A stretch of 64,000 nt of DNA from Bradyrhizobium commune (GCF_015624505.1 NZ_CP061379.1:3534001-3598000), one strand, 5' to 3'. Positions 33,550 to 42,842 are shown, numbered from the stretch's first letter. Numbers and translations: made by a program. The notes: a model not told the origin generated them from the letters alone.

Positions 33550-33648
33550 ATGTTCAGGATTTTCGTGGAAGAAGCCGCTGCACTGACGTCGATCGCGCTG
33601 TTCGTCGGAATGATCGCGATCTGGGCCCAGGTCATCCCGCAGCTTTGA
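33550..33648 (+). CDS. 32-residue single-span membrane miniprotein, predicted SOS-regulated
   Basis: Begins MFRIFVEEAAALTSIALF and ends IWAQVIPQL; one hydrophobic helix (about residues 10-27) with acidic N-terminal side. AGGGAG lies seven bases before the ATG. Two LexA boxes and a promoter directly upstream predict induction by DNA damage. Size, topology and regulation recall SidA, the 29-residue SOS-induced inner-membrane division inhibitor of Caulobacter, which acts on the divisome; sequence homology cannot be judged here. dnaE follows 358 bases downstream. No function is proven. Confidence 0.78.
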   Translation: MFRIFVEEAAALTSIALFVGMIAIWAQVIPQL

Positions 33649-33680
33649 AGGGCGATTAGGCCGCGCCGGGCTCGGTGTTT

Positions 33681-33810
33681 ACCTCTCCCCAGCGGGGAGA
33701 GCTCGGATTGCGCAGCAATCCGGGTGAGGGGCCGCAGCGCTCCGTCAGACCGCAACCCCTCACCCGGATCGCATCTTCGATGCGTTCCGACCTCTCCCTC
33801 CGGGAGAGGT
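33681..33810. repeat. 130-bp imperfect palindromic intergenic repeat before dnaE
   Basis: Left arm begins ACCTCTCCCCAGCGGGGAGA and later reads ATCCGGGTGAGGGG. The right arm reads CCCCTCACCCGGAT and ends CTCTCCCTCCGGGAGAGGT. Each tip is itself a hairpin (CTCTCCCC-agc-GGGGAGAG and CTCTCCC-tcc-GGGAGAG). The arms pair across a GC-rich centre. This layout is familiar from Bradyrhizobium intergenic repeats. The rest of 33649-34006 shows nothing further. Confidence 0.75.
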
Positions 33811-34006
33811 GGCACCGAGCACTTCGGCTTTGACCGGATTGCCGGCCTGGGGAAAAGCGGGACGGCGCGGCCGTTTGGCGGCTCCGGCGTGGACTCTGCC
33901 AGCGCGACACCCCACCATTGTGGGGCGAGTCGGCCGGACGAGCGCAGGGATGTCTCCTGAGCCGGCGACCGCTTCATCGCATCTCACAAGAGGCCGTCAC
34001 GCGACC

Positions 34007-37000
34007 ATGCCGAGCGCCGGATTTGTCCACCTTCACGTTCACTCGGCCTATTCGCTGCTCAAGGGCTCGATCAAGATCGCCAAGCTCGCCGAGCTTGCGA
34101 AGAAGGACCATCAGCCGGCGCTGGCGCTGACCGACACCGACAATCTGTTCGGTGCGCTGGAGTTCTCCGACAAGATGGCGGGCTCCGGCATCCAGCCGAT
34201 CGTCGGCTGCGAGCTCGCGATCGATTTCGGTGACCAGGACCCGAATGCGCGCAATGCGATGGCACCGTCGCGCGTGGTGCTGCTGGCGGCGCAGGAGCGC
34301 GGCTATCGCAGCCTGATGCGGCTGAATTCGCGCGCATTCCTGGAATCGCCCGACAGCCACGCGCCGTTCATCAGATTCGATTGGTTCGACGGCGAGACTG
34401 AAGGCCTGATCGTGCTGACGGGCGGACCGGACGGCCCGATCTCGCTGGCGCTTGCCGGCGGTATGGCCGAGCTTGCAGCCACGCGCGTCGAGCGTCTGGC
34501 AAAACTGTTCGGCGATCGCCTCTACATCGAGTTGCAGCGCCACAACGTCGACAAGGAGCGGCGTATCGAGAGCGGGCTGATCGACATCGCCTACGCAAAA
34601 GGCCTGCCACTGGTTGCGAGCAACGAGCCGTATTTCGCCGCGACCGACGATTACGAGGCGCATGACGCGCTGTTGTGTATCGCCGGCGGCCGGCTGATCG
34701 CGGAGACCGAGCGCGAGCAGCTCACGCCCGATCACCGCTTCAAGACCCGCGCCGAGATGGCGGTGCTGTTCGCCGACATCCCGGAGGCACTGGCCTCGAC
34801 GGTGGAGATCGCCGAGCGCTGCTCGTTCCGCCCGATGACGCGCAAGCCGATCCTGCCGTTCTTCACGGTCGGTGCGGCCGGCAGTTCTGACGCGGCTGCG
34901 GTCGAGGCGGCTGAATTGAAGCGGCAGGCCGAGGAGGGGCTTGCCAACCGCCTGCGCGTGCACGGCCTGTCGCAGGGCACCACGGAGGAGGACTACAACA
35001 AGCGCCTGGCGTTCGAGCTCGACGTCATCATGCGCATGAAGTACGCGGGCTACTTCCTGATCGTGTCCGACTTCATCAAATGGGCGAAGGGTCAGGGCAT
35101 TCCGGTCGGGCCGGGCCGCGGTTCGGGCGCGGGTTCGCTGGTGGCGTGGGCGCTGACCATCACCGATCTCGATCCGATCAAGTTCGGCCTCTTGTTCGAG
35201 CGCTTCCTCAATCCCGAGCGCGTGTCGATGCCGGACTTCGACATCGACTTCTGCCAGGACCGCCGCGGCGAGGTGATCCAGTACGTGCAGCAACGCTACG
35301 GCCGCGACCAGGTCGCGCAGATCATCACCTTCGGGACGCTGCAAGCGCGCGGCGTGCTGCGCGACGTCGGCCGCGTGCTGCAAATGCCCTATGGCCAGGT
35401 CGACAAGCTCACAAAACTCGTGCCGCAGAATCCGGCCGCGCCGGTGACGCTGGCGGCTGCGATCGAGAGCGAGCCGAAGCTGCAGGCGTTTCGCGACGAA
35501 GATCCCGTGGTGGCGCGCGCCTTCGACATCGCCCAGCGCCTCGAAGGATTGACGCGGCATGCCTCGACCCATGCGGCCGGCATCGTGATCGGCGATCGTC
35601 CGCTGAGCGAGCTCGTGCCGCTCTACCGCGATCCCAAATCCGACATGCCGGTGACCCAGTTCAACATGAAATGGGTCGAGCCGGCGGGCCTCGTCAAATT
35701 CGACTTCCTTGGCCTGAAGACGCTGACCGTGCTCGACGTCGCCTGCAAACTGCTCAAGCCGCGTGACATCCATGTCGATCTCGCCACGCTGCCGATCGAC
35801 GATGCCGAGAGCTACCAGATGCTGGCGCGCGGCGAGGTGGTCGGCGTGTTCCAGGTTGAAAGCCAGGGCATGCGGCGCGCGCTGGTCGACATGCGGCCCG
35901 ACCGCTTCGAGGACATCATCGCGCTGGTCGCGCTGTACCGCCCGGGCCCGATGGCGAACATCCCGACCTATTGCTCGCGCAAGCACGGCGACGAGGAGCC
36001 CGAATATCTGCATCCGGTGCTGGAGCCGATCCTGAAAGAGACGTTCGGCGTCATCATCTACCAGGAACAGGTGATGCAGATCGCGCAGGTGATGTCGGGC
36101 TATTCGCTCGGCGACGCCGACCTGCTGCGCCGCGCCATGGGCAAGAAGATCCGCGCCGAGATGGACAAGCAGCGCGACATCTTCGTCGCGGGCGCTGTGA
36201 AGAACGGCGTGCCGAAGGGGCAGGCCGAGACCATCTTCGAGCTTTTGGCAAAATTCGCCGACTACGGCTTCAACAAGAGCCACGCGGCGGCTTACGCGCT
36301 CGTGTCCTACCACACCGCCTATATGAAGGCGCATTATCCGGTGGAGTTCATCGCGGCGTCGATGACGCTTGATCTCAACAACACCGACAAGCTCTCCGAA
36401 TTTCGCTCCGAGGCGCAGCGCCTCGGCATCAAGGTCGAGCCGCCGAACATCAATCGCTCGGGGGCGACCTTCGAGGTCGGCGACAAGACGATCTATTACG
36501 CGCTCGCCGCTCTGAAGGGCGTCGGCATCCAGGCGATCGACCAGATCATCGAGGAGCGCACCAAGAACGGGCTGTTCACCTCGCTTGCCGATTTTGCCGC
36601 GCGTGTCTCGCCGCGCGCGATCAACAAGCGCATCATCGAGAGCCTCGCTGCCGCCGGCGCCTTCGACACGCTGGAGCCGAACCGGGCCCGCGTCTTTGCC
36701 GGCGCGGATTCGATCCTCGCGGCGTGCCAGCGCGCGCATGAGGCCGCGACCATCGGTCAGAACGACATGTTCGGCAGCTCGGCCGACGCGCCGACCATCA
36801 TGCTGCCGGCGATCGAGCCGTGGCTGCCGGCCGAGCGGCTGCGCCGCGAATACGACGCGATCGGCTTCTTCCTGTCGGGCCATCCGCTCGATGATTACGC
36901 CACCGTGCTGAAGCGGCTGCGGGTGCAGAGCTGGGCGGAATTTTCGCGCGCGGTGAAGACCGGCGCCACCGCCGGCAAGGTCGCGGCGACCGTGGTGTCG

Positions 37001-37510
37001 CGCATGGAGCGGCGCACCAAGACCGGCAACAAGATGGGCATCATGGGGCTGTCCGATCCGACCGGCCATTTCGAGGCGGTGCTGTTCTCCGAAGGCCTCG
37101 CGCAATATCGCGACGTGCTGGAACCGGGCGCCGCCGTGCTGCTCCAGCTCGGTGCCGAGCTTCAGGGGGAGGACGTCCGCGCCCGCGTGCTGCACGCCGA
37201 GCCGCTCGATGACGCCGCCGCCAAGACGCAGAAGGGCCTGCGCATCTTCCTGCGCGATACCAAGCCGCTGGATTCGATCGCCAAGCGTCTCGCCGGTCCC
37301 GAGATTGGGGCCTCGAACGGCGCCGCGCCAAAAATCGGCAGTCCGGGCTTGGCGCCGCGTTCCAATGGCGACGGCGAGGTCTCGCTGGTGCTGATGCTCG
37401 ACCTCGAAACCGAGGTGGAGATGAAGCTCCCCGGCCGCTTCAAGGTCTCGCCGCAGATCGCCGGCGCGATCAAGGCGGTCGCGGGCGTGGTCGACGTGCA
37501 GCAGATCTAG
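34007..37510 (+). CDS. dnaE: DNA polymerase III alpha subunit
   Basis: Replicative polymerase catalytic subunit, 1167 residues, the family's usual length. The PHP domain opens with FVHLHVHSAYSLLKGSIKIA; the polymerase core has GPGRGSGAGSLVAWALTITD and catalytic aspartates in MPDFDIDFCQDRRGEVI; the HhH region includes AALKGVGIQAIDQI; the OB fold follows near residue 990. Ordinary DnaE1 rather than the damage-inducible DnaE2 is indicated by length and the complete PHP start. ATG 34007 gives the conserved MPSAGFVHLHVHS start; the frame extends back to 33809 without family support. Confidence 0.96.
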   Translation: MPSAGFVHLHVHSAYSLLKGSIKIAKLAELAKKDHQPALALTDTDNLFGALEFSDKMAGSGIQPIVGCELAIDFGDQDPNARNAMAPSRVVLLAAQERGYRSLMRLNSRAFLESPDSHAPFIRFDWFDGETEGLIVLTGGPDGPISLALAGGMAELAATRVERLAKLFGDRLYIELQRHNVDKERRIESGLIDIAYAKGLPLVASNEPYFAATDDYEAHDALLCIAGGRLIAETEREQLTPDHRFKTRAEMAVLFADIPEALASTVEIAERCSFRPMTRKPILPFFTVGAAGSSDAAAVEAAELKRQAEEGLANRLRVHGLSQGTTEEDYNKRLAFELDVIMRMKYAGYFLIVSDFIKWAKGQGIPVGPGRGSGAGSLVAWALTITDLDPIKFGLLFERFLNPERVSMPDFDIDFCQDRRGEVIQYVQQRYGRDQVAQIITFGTLQARGVLRDVGRVLQMPYGQVDKLTKLVPQNPAAPVTLAAAIESEPKLQAFRDEDPVVARAFDIAQRLEGLTRHASTHAAGIVIGDRPLSELVPLYRDPKSDMPVTQFNMKWVEPAGLVKFDFLGLKTLTVLDVACKLLKPRDIHVDLATLPIDDAESYQMLARGEVVGVFQVESQGMRRALVDMRPDRFEDIIALVALYRPGPMANIPTYCSRKHGDEEPEYLHPVLEPILKETFGVIIYQEQVMQIAQVMSGYSLGDADLLRRAMGKKIRAEMDKQRDIFVAGAVKNGVPKGQAETIFELLAKFADYGFNKSHAAAYALVSYHTAYMKAHYPVEFIAASMTLDLNNTDKLSEFRSEAQRLGIKVEPPNINRSGATFEVGDKTIYYALAALKGVGIQAIDQIIEERTKNGLFTSLADFAARVSPRAINKRIIESLAAAGAFDTLEPNRARVFAGADSILAACQRAHEAATIGQNDMFGSSADAPTIMLPAIEPWLPAERLRREYDAIGFFLSGHPLDDYATVLKRLRVQSWAEFSRAVKTGATAGKVAATVVSRMERRTKTGNKMGIMGLSDPTGHFEAVLFSEGLAQYRDVLEPGAAVLLQLGAELQGEDVRARVLHAEPLDDAAAKTQKGLRIFLRDTKPLDSIAKRLAGPEIGASNGAAPKIGSPGLAPRSNGDGEVSLVLMLDLETEVEMKLPGRFKVSPQIAGAIKAVAGVVDVQQI

Positions 37511-37623
37511 CCGCCTTTGCGCATTGCGGTCCCGCGTTTTGTAAAGTTGTCATAACGGCTCGGTTGCAACCTTTCGCTGTTTCTGGCTAGCGTGCCCCGG
37601 GAAATGAAGTTTTGGGGGCATCT

Positions 37624-38151
37624 ATGCTGAGACTGTGTTTGCTGCTGCTTGCCGTTGGTGCCGGGCTTGCGGGATGCGTGAGCGACCAGGTCGGAACCGA
37701 CTTTGCTTCCGTGTCCCAAAAGATCGGTCCGCCGCGCGCGGGACAATCGCGGGTGGTCTTCTTGCAGGACAAGCGGCAAGGCCTGAGCATGGCGTTGTGC
37801 GCCTGCGAGGTGAAGCTCGACGGTACGCCGCTCGGCAAGGTCATCGCCGGAAAATATGCCTATGCCGATCGTCCGGCCGGCCGTCATGAATTGCTGGTCA
37901 CCGAAGCGCTGTTCCCGGGCGACACCAAGCGCGAGATCGTGATGGAATCCGGCCGCACGCAGTTTTATCTGATCAAGAGCAGTCCCCGGCACGATGCCGC
38001 GACGGGCGGAGCGGTGCTCGGCGGCCTGATCGGGCTTGCAGCTGTTTCGGTCGCGACGGCGGGAGAGGCTAATCCGGGGCCGGCCGAGCTCGTTCCGCTC
38101 GACGAGGCGACCGCACGAACCAAGCTCGCCGAGCTGCAAGCCGTGGATTAA
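37624..38151 (+). CDS. DUF2846-like lipoprotein
   Basis: A 175-residue exported lipoprotein from ATG 37624, with GGGGG seven to ten bases upstream. Signal MLRLCLLLLAVGAGLAGC ends in the lipobox LAGC. The mature part has the DUF2846 pattern: RVVFLQDKRQGLSMALCACE, VKLDGTPLGKVIAGKYAYAD, RPAGRHELLV. A glycine-zipper hydrophobic segment, GGAVLGGLIGLAAVSVATAG, lies near the C-terminus and could insert in a membrane. Function unknown. It stands 113 bases after dnaE. Confidence 0.78.
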   Translation: MLRLCLLLLAVGAGLAGCVSDQVGTDFASVSQKIGPPRAGQSRVVFLQDKRQGLSMALCACEVKLDGTPLGKVIAGKYAYADRPAGRHELLVTEALFPGDTKREIVMESGRTQFYLIKSSPRHDAATGGAVLGGLIGLAAVSVATAGEANPGPAELVPLDEATARTKLAELQAVD

Positions 38152-38205
38152 GATGCGGCGTGGCCGCTGCAGACATCATGCGAACGGCGGCTCGGAAGGG
38201 GAAAC

Positions 38206-38946
38206 ATGTGCGAAAAATGCGCTCGTGATGCCGCTGCCCAACGCGGGCCTTCGCGGAGATCGCTGATCCACCTGACCGTCTCCGCGCTCAGCCTGGCCGC
38301 CGTCGGCAGCGCTTTGGCCAAGGAAAGCAAGGCGCCGCCAAAACCGCAGAACGTGCTGTCGCCCGAGGCGTCGCTGAAGCGGCTGATGGAGGGCAATGCG
38401 CGCTATGTCGACGGCGTGACGCGGCGCCACGATTTCAAGCACGAGCGCGAAGCGCTCGCGGGCGGACAAAATCCGTTCGCGGCGGTGCTGAGCTGCGCCG
38501 ACTCGCGCATCGCGCCGGAATATGCCTTCGACACCGGCCGCGGCGATCTCTTCGTCTGCCGCGTCGCCGGCAATTTTGCCGGCACCGAGACCATCGCCAG
38601 CCTCGAATACGCGGTCGCGGTTCTCAACGCGCCGCTGATCCTGGTGCTCGGCCATGATGCCTGCGGGGCCGTCGATGCGACGATAAAGGCGATCAAGGAC
38701 AACAGCCCGCCGCCGGGACACATTCCTTCGCTGGTCGACGCGATTGCGCCTTCAGCCAAGGCTGCGATGCAGCAGGGTGGCGACGTCTTGGACAAGGCGA
38801 TCCGGCAGAACGTGCTCGACAATGTCGCGAAGCTGAAATCGGCCGCGCCGATCCTCAATGCCGGCGTCGAGCAGGGCAAGCTGAAGGTCGTCGGCGGCAT
38901 CTACCGGCTCACCACAGGCGCGGTCGACCTGGTCGCGCAAGCCTGA
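38206..38946 (+). CDS. Beta-carbonic anhydrase, exported
   Basis: Interconverts CO2 and bicarbonate; 246 residues. A twin-arginine-like segment RRSLIHLTVSALSLAAVGSA precedes the enzyme, so it should act in the periplasm. Zinc-site landmarks are intact: SCADSRIAPEYAFD (Cys ligand and Asp-Arg dyad) and LVLGHDACGAV (His and Cys ligands). DLFVCRVAGNFAG is the usual conserved block. The N-terminus MCEKCARD before the signal, with two cysteines, is unusual but recurrent in related sequences. Neighbouring genes give no functional context. Confidence 0.9.
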   Translation: MCEKCARDAAAQRGPSRRSLIHLTVSALSLAAVGSALAKESKAPPKPQNVLSPEASLKRLMEGNARYVDGVTRRHDFKHEREALAGGQNPFAAVLSCADSRIAPEYAFDTGRGDLFVCRVAGNFAGTETIASLEYAVAVLNAPLILVLGHDACGAVDATIKAIKDNSPPPGHIPSLVDAIAPSAKAAMQQGGDVLDKAIRQNVLDNVAKLKSAAPILNAGVEQGKLKVVGGIYRLTTGAVDLVAQA

Positions 38947-39120
38947 AGTTTGAAGGCCGAGGCCTCAAGGCTGAAGCTTATCTGGGCCTGACGCAAGACG
39001 TTGGGGCTGGCGGCACGCCACGTCGCCGCCTCAATCCGGGCCTTTCGTTCAAGTGCCGTTCAGCCGGCCGCGCCTCTGATGCGAGGTGATCACTCGACAA
39101 CAATAACGGGCAAGCGAGCC

Positions 39121-41487
39121 ATGCGCGGGACACCCAAGCTCTTCATCGCGTTCCTTCTGCCGATTCTGCTCCTTGCGATGGGCACGTTCGGCCCAGTGCG
39201 GGCGCAGCAGCCGGAGAAGCGCATCGCGCTCGTGGTCGGCAACGGCGCCTACGCCAAGTCGCCGCTGGCGACCACTGCGAACGACGCCGGCCTGATTGCG
39301 CAAACGCTGCAAGCGGCCGGCTTCGACGTGGTCGGCGCGCGCGATCTCGACGGCGATACGCTGCGCAAGAGCCTTCGCGACTTCATCCAGAAGGCGCAGG
39401 CCTCGGGCCCCGGCACCGTCGCGATGATCTATCTCGCCGGCTACGGCGTGCAGCTCGCCGGCGAGAATTATTTCATCCCGGTCGATTCCAACATCACCCG
39501 CGACACCGATGTTCCGACTGAAGGCTTGCGCCTCAGCGACTATCTCCGCCAGCTCGCGTCGATCCCGCTCAAGGCCAATATCGTCGTGCTCGATGCGGCG
39601 CGCGCGCAGCCCTTCATCGAGGGCGGCCAGGCGATCGCGAGCGGGCTTGCGCTGGTCGAGCCTGATCCGAACATGCTGATCGCCTTCAACGCGGCGCCCG
39701 GCACGGTGGCGCCCGAAGAGCCCGGGCCCTACGGCATCTACGCGCAGTCGCTCGCCGAAATGATCCGCACCGGCGGCCTGTCGCTGCCGGAGGTGTTCGA
39801 CCGCGTTCGCCTGCGGGTCAACGAGGCCTCCAAGGGCGCGCAGGTGCCGTGGGACGAGCAGAAGGTCAGCTCGCAGTTCGCCTTCTTTGAGCGCGGGCCC
39901 GACGCGCCGCCGCCGCAGGCCGCACCCGACCAGGTCGCCGCGATCCGCAACAAGCCGATCCGCGATCTCGGCGCGCAGGATGCCTATGCAGCTGCGCTCG
40001 AGCGCGACACGCTGCCGGCCTATGAGGAGTTTCTCGCAGCCTATCCCGGCGATCCGCTGGCAAAACGCGTGGTGGCGATCGTGGCTGCGCGCCGCGAGGC
40101 GATCACGTGGCGGCGGACCTATCGGACCGATACGCCGGAAGCCTATTGGTCGTATCTGCACCGCTATCCGCGTGGCCCGCATGCGGGCGATGCGCGCCGG
40201 CGCCTCGCGATCCTCACTGCTCCGGTCGAGCCGCCGCCGGCCTTTGCGATGATCGACTATGACGTGCCGCCGCCGCCGCCGGAGGAGGTGGTCTATGTCG
40301 ACCGTCCCGTGCTGCTGTTCGGCGATCCCGTGTTCGGCTTCGCGCCGCCACCGCCGCCGCCGGTCTATTATCTGCCGCCGCCGCCGCCCGACTTCATTGT
40401 GCTGCCGCCGCCGCTGCCGGTGGTCGGCCTGTTCGTGCTGCCGCAGCCGGTGTTCGTGCCGATCCCGCTGTTCGTCCGGCCGCCGCTCTATGTGGCGCCG
40501 CCGCCCAACAACATCATTTATCAGAACATCCACAACACCACGGTCATCAACACCGTGATCAACCAGGCGCCGGCCCCGCCGCCGGCCGGCAATGCCGCGG
40601 CTGCCGCGATCGTTGCGGCGAACGGGGCAGGCCGAGCCGGTGCGCTGACGCCGGTGCCCGGTGCCGTCAGGCAACAGGCAATGGCGATCCAAACCAATCC
40701 TGGTCAGCAGCTCAAGCCGAGCCAGGCCGCGTTCGTCAGCAACCCGACCGCCAAGCCGGCAGCGATGCAGGTGAAGCCGGTCAATGCCACATCGACCGCG
40801 GTCGCGCCGCCGCCGGCACCACCGGCCGGCCACGCGCTTCCGGTCCCGGGCACCCAGAACACGCCGCCCGCGCCGGCCGGTGCGGCGGGGCCGCAGCCAA
40901 ACAAGCTCGCGCCGACGGCAACCGCGCCCGCCAATACCCTGCCGCAGGCCCATCCCAATGCGGCGATGGCGCCCGCCACCGCGACCGCCCCGGCTGGCGG
41001 CAGCCCAACGGCTGCGCCGACCTCCAAGCCGCCCGTGGCGGCGACGGCGCCCACGAGCGGGCCCTTGGAGCGCGCGAAAAAATCGACGGCGCATGAGCCG
41101 GCGACCACCGTGCCGTCGGTGACCCCGGCCGGCAAGCCGGCGGTAGCCTCGACCAGGCCGACTGTTCCGGTTTCGCCGCCACCGTCGGCTGCGCGGGAGC
41201 AGCTCAAGCCGCAGAATCAGCGAGTTACGCCGGCGCAGGCGGCAAAGCCTGCTCCGTCGGCGCGGCCTCAGGCGGTTGCGAGACCGCCGTCACCGCCACC
41301 CGCACGCGCGGCTGCCCCGCCGCCGCGGCCGGCGCCGGTTGCCGCCGCCCGGCCGTCCCCGCCGCCGGCAGCCCGACCGGCTCCGCCACCGCCGCCCCGG
41401 GTGGCCGCGGCGCCGCCGCGTCCGGCCGCTCCGCCGCCCCGCCCTGCGGCCCCGAAGAAATGCCCGCCGAACCAGCCCAAATGCTGA
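39121..41487 (+). CDS. Catalytically dead caspase-like (peptidase C14) protein with Pro-rich tail
   Basis: A 788-residue exported protein; ATG 39121 gives signal peptide LFIAFLLPILLLAMGTFGPV ending RAQ. The caspase fold (residues 35-275) is clear: KRIALVVGNGAYAKSPLATT, NDAGLIAQTLQAAGFDVVGA, GENYFIPVDSNI. The catalytic His, expected in YYAGHGVQ, is Tyr108 (LAGYGVQ), and the Cys expected in LDACR is Ala160 (VLDAARAQPF). Both dyad residues are lost, so protease activity is unlikely. Residues 310-375 carry two short helical repeats (YEEFLAAYPGDPLAKRV, YWSYLHRYPRGPHAGDARRR). The remaining half is Pro/Ala-rich low complexity ending KKCPPNQPKC. Confidence 0.88.
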   Translation: MRGTPKLFIAFLLPILLLAMGTFGPVRAQQPEKRIALVVGNGAYAKSPLATTANDAGLIAQTLQAAGFDVVGARDLDGDTLRKSLRDFIQKAQASGPGTVAMIYLAGYGVQLAGENYFIPVDSNITRDTDVPTEGLRLSDYLRQLASIPLKANIVVLDAARAQPFIEGGQAIASGLALVEPDPNMLIAFNAAPGTVAPEEPGPYGIYAQSLAEMIRTGGLSLPEVFDRVRLRVNEASKGAQVPWDEQKVSSQFAFFERGPDAPPPQAAPDQVAAIRNKPIRDLGAQDAYAAALERDTLPAYEEFLAAYPGDPLAKRVVAIVAARREAITWRRTYRTDTPEAYWSYLHRYPRGPHAGDARRRLAILTAPVEPPPAFAMIDYDVPPPPPEEVVYVDRPVLLFGDPVFGFAPPPPPPVYYLPPPPPDFIVLPPPLPVVGLFVLPQPVFVPIPLFVRPPLYVAPPPNNIIYQNIHNTTVINTVINQAPAPPPAGNAAAAAIVAANGAGRAGALTPVPGAVRQQAMAIQTNPGQQLKPSQAAFVSNPTAKPAAMQVKPVNATSTAVAPPPAPPAGHALPVPGTQNTPPAPAGAAGPQPNKLAPTATAPANTLPQAHPNAAMAPATATAPAGGSPTAAPTSKPPVAATAPTSGPLERAKKSTAHEPATTVPSVTPAGKPAVASTRPTVPVSPPPSAAREQLKPQNQRVTPAQAAKPAPSARPQAVARPPSPPPARAAAPPPRPAPVAAARPSPPPAARPAPPPPPRVAAAPPRPAAPPPRPAAPKKCPPNQPKC

Positions 41488-41575
41488 ACGGCGCATCGGA
41501 ACCCGTAGGAAGCCGGACCTAAAAGCAGGACTTGCGGAGGAGGGTGCCAAAACACCCTCTGGAGGCCCTTATTTC

Positions 41576-41603
41576 CTTGCTTCTGGCCGAAATGGCGCTA
41601 TAT
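41576..41603 (+). promoter_or_regulatory. Promoter of the rpsB-tsf operon
   Basis: CTTGCT, 16 bases, CTATAT resembles the rhizobial sigma70 pattern CTTGAC-N17-CTATAT. It leaves a leader of roughly 105 bases before rpsB, long enough for S2 autoregulation. A hairpin GAGGGTG/CACCCTC at 41540-41559 lies just upstream and may end the preceding transcript. Confidence 0.5.
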
Positions 41604-41717
41604 AGCCGGCCATCTCACACGGAAGCATGGCTCACAAGGCCGTCCGGTGGCAGCCGGGGCGTCAACGCTCCGTCTTGCTCACACGCTTCCGGAGGAACCA
41701 ACCGGAGAATTAGATCT

Positions 41718-42707
41718 ATGGCGCTACCCGATTTCACTATGCGTCAGCTGCTCGAAGCTGGCGTGCACTTTGGTCACCAGTCTCACCGCTGGAATCCGAA
41801 AATGGCTCCGTTCATTTTCGGCACCCGCAACAACATCCACATCGTCGACCTTGCCCAGACCGTGCCGATGCTGCACGGCGCCTTGCAGGCCGTCAGCGAC
41901 ACGGTTGCCAAGGGCGGCCGCATCCTGTTCGTCGGCACCAAGCGCCAGGCGCAGGACGGCGTCGCCGACGCGGCCAAGCGCTGCGCGCAGTATTTCGTCA
42001 ATTCGCGCTGGCTCGGCGGCACGCTGACCAACTGGAAGACGATCTCCGCCTCGATCAAGCGTCTGCGTCACCTCGACGAGGTGCTGGCCGGCGGCGAAGC
42101 CAGCTCCTACACCAAGAAGGAGCGCCTGACGCTCCAGCGCGAGCGCGACAAGCTCGACCGTTCGCTCGGCGGCATCAAGGACATGGGCGGCCTGCCCGAC
42201 ATGATCTTCGTGATCGACACCAACAAGGAAGACATCGCGATCCAGGAGGCCCAGCGCCTCAACATCCCGGTGGCTGCGATCGTCGACACCAATTCCGACC
42301 CGAAGGGCATCACCTACGTGGTGCCGGGCAATGACGACGCCGGTCGTGCGATCTCGCTCTATTGCGACCTCGTCGCCCGTGCGGCGATCGACGGCATCTC
42401 GCGCGCCCAGGGCGATTCCGGCATCGACATCGGGGCGTCGGCCCGTCCGGTCGCCGAAGAGCTGCCCACCACCGCCGGCTTCCAGGGCCTTGCCGGCCCG
42501 CGCGGCGCCGCCGACGACCTCAAGAAGCTCCCGGGCGTGTCGGGCGCGATCGAGAAGAAGTTCAACGACCTCGGCATCTTCCACTTTTGGCAGCTCGCCG
42601 AGCTCGACCACGACACCGCGCACACGATCGGCGAAGAAGTCGGTCTGCCAAGCCGTGCGGATGCCTGGGTGGCCAAGGCCAAGGCGCTGACCGCGGAAGC
42701 GGAATAG
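41718..42707 (+). CDS. rpsB: 30S ribosomal protein S2 with extended C-terminus
   Basis: Small-subunit protein, 329 residues. The S2 core is standard: [61 protein letters not shown] and [13 protein letters not shown]. Compared with about 240 residues in E. coli there is a roughly 80-residue C-terminal extension. This contains [28 protein letters not shown], a helix-hairpin-helix-like motif common in alphaproteobacterial S2. GGAG precedes ATG 41718 by about ten bases; the frame extends upstream without homology. First gene of the rpsB-tsf-pyrH-frr run. Confidence 0.97.
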   Translation: MALPDFTMRQLLEAGVHFGHQSHRWNPKMAPFIFGTRNNIHIVDLAQTVPMLHGALQAVSDTVAKGGRILFVGTKRQAQDGVADAAKRCAQYFVNSRWLGGTLTNWKTISASIKRLRHLDEVLAGGEASSYTKKERLTLQRERDKLDRSLGGIKDMGGLPDMIFVIDTNKEDIAIQEAQRLNIPVAAIVDTNSDPKGITYVVPGNDDAGRAISLYCDLVARAAIDGISRAQGDSGIDIGASARPVAEELPTTAGFQGLAGPRGAADDLKKLPGVSGAIEKKFNDLGIFHFWQLAELDHDTAHTIGEEVGLPSRADAWVAKAKALTAEAE

Positions 42708-42842
42708 TCAAAAAGAGCGATGGGTTGGCCGGATAGACTCCGGCCACCATTTCAGTTGACGCGAATTCCTGAGATGGACCGCGGCGGGGCAATTCAGAGT
42801 GCCACGCCGCGGCAAACCGGCAGGCAAAAAGGATTTTCAACG

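Noticed and set aside
33809..34006. 66-codon N-terminal extension of dnaE
   Set aside because: DnaE proteins start directly with the PHP motif; the extension overlaps the end of the palindromic repeat and has no ribosome site.
33974..37195. Open frame of about 1070 codons antisense to dnaE
   Set aside because: Arises from the GC-rich third-position bias of dnaE; its translation is Arg/His/Leu/Asp-rich with no recognisable domain.
39049..41094. 681-codon minus-strand frame antisense to the pseudo-caspase
   Set aside because: Arg/Gly-rich low complexity mirroring the Pro/Ala-rich sense strand.
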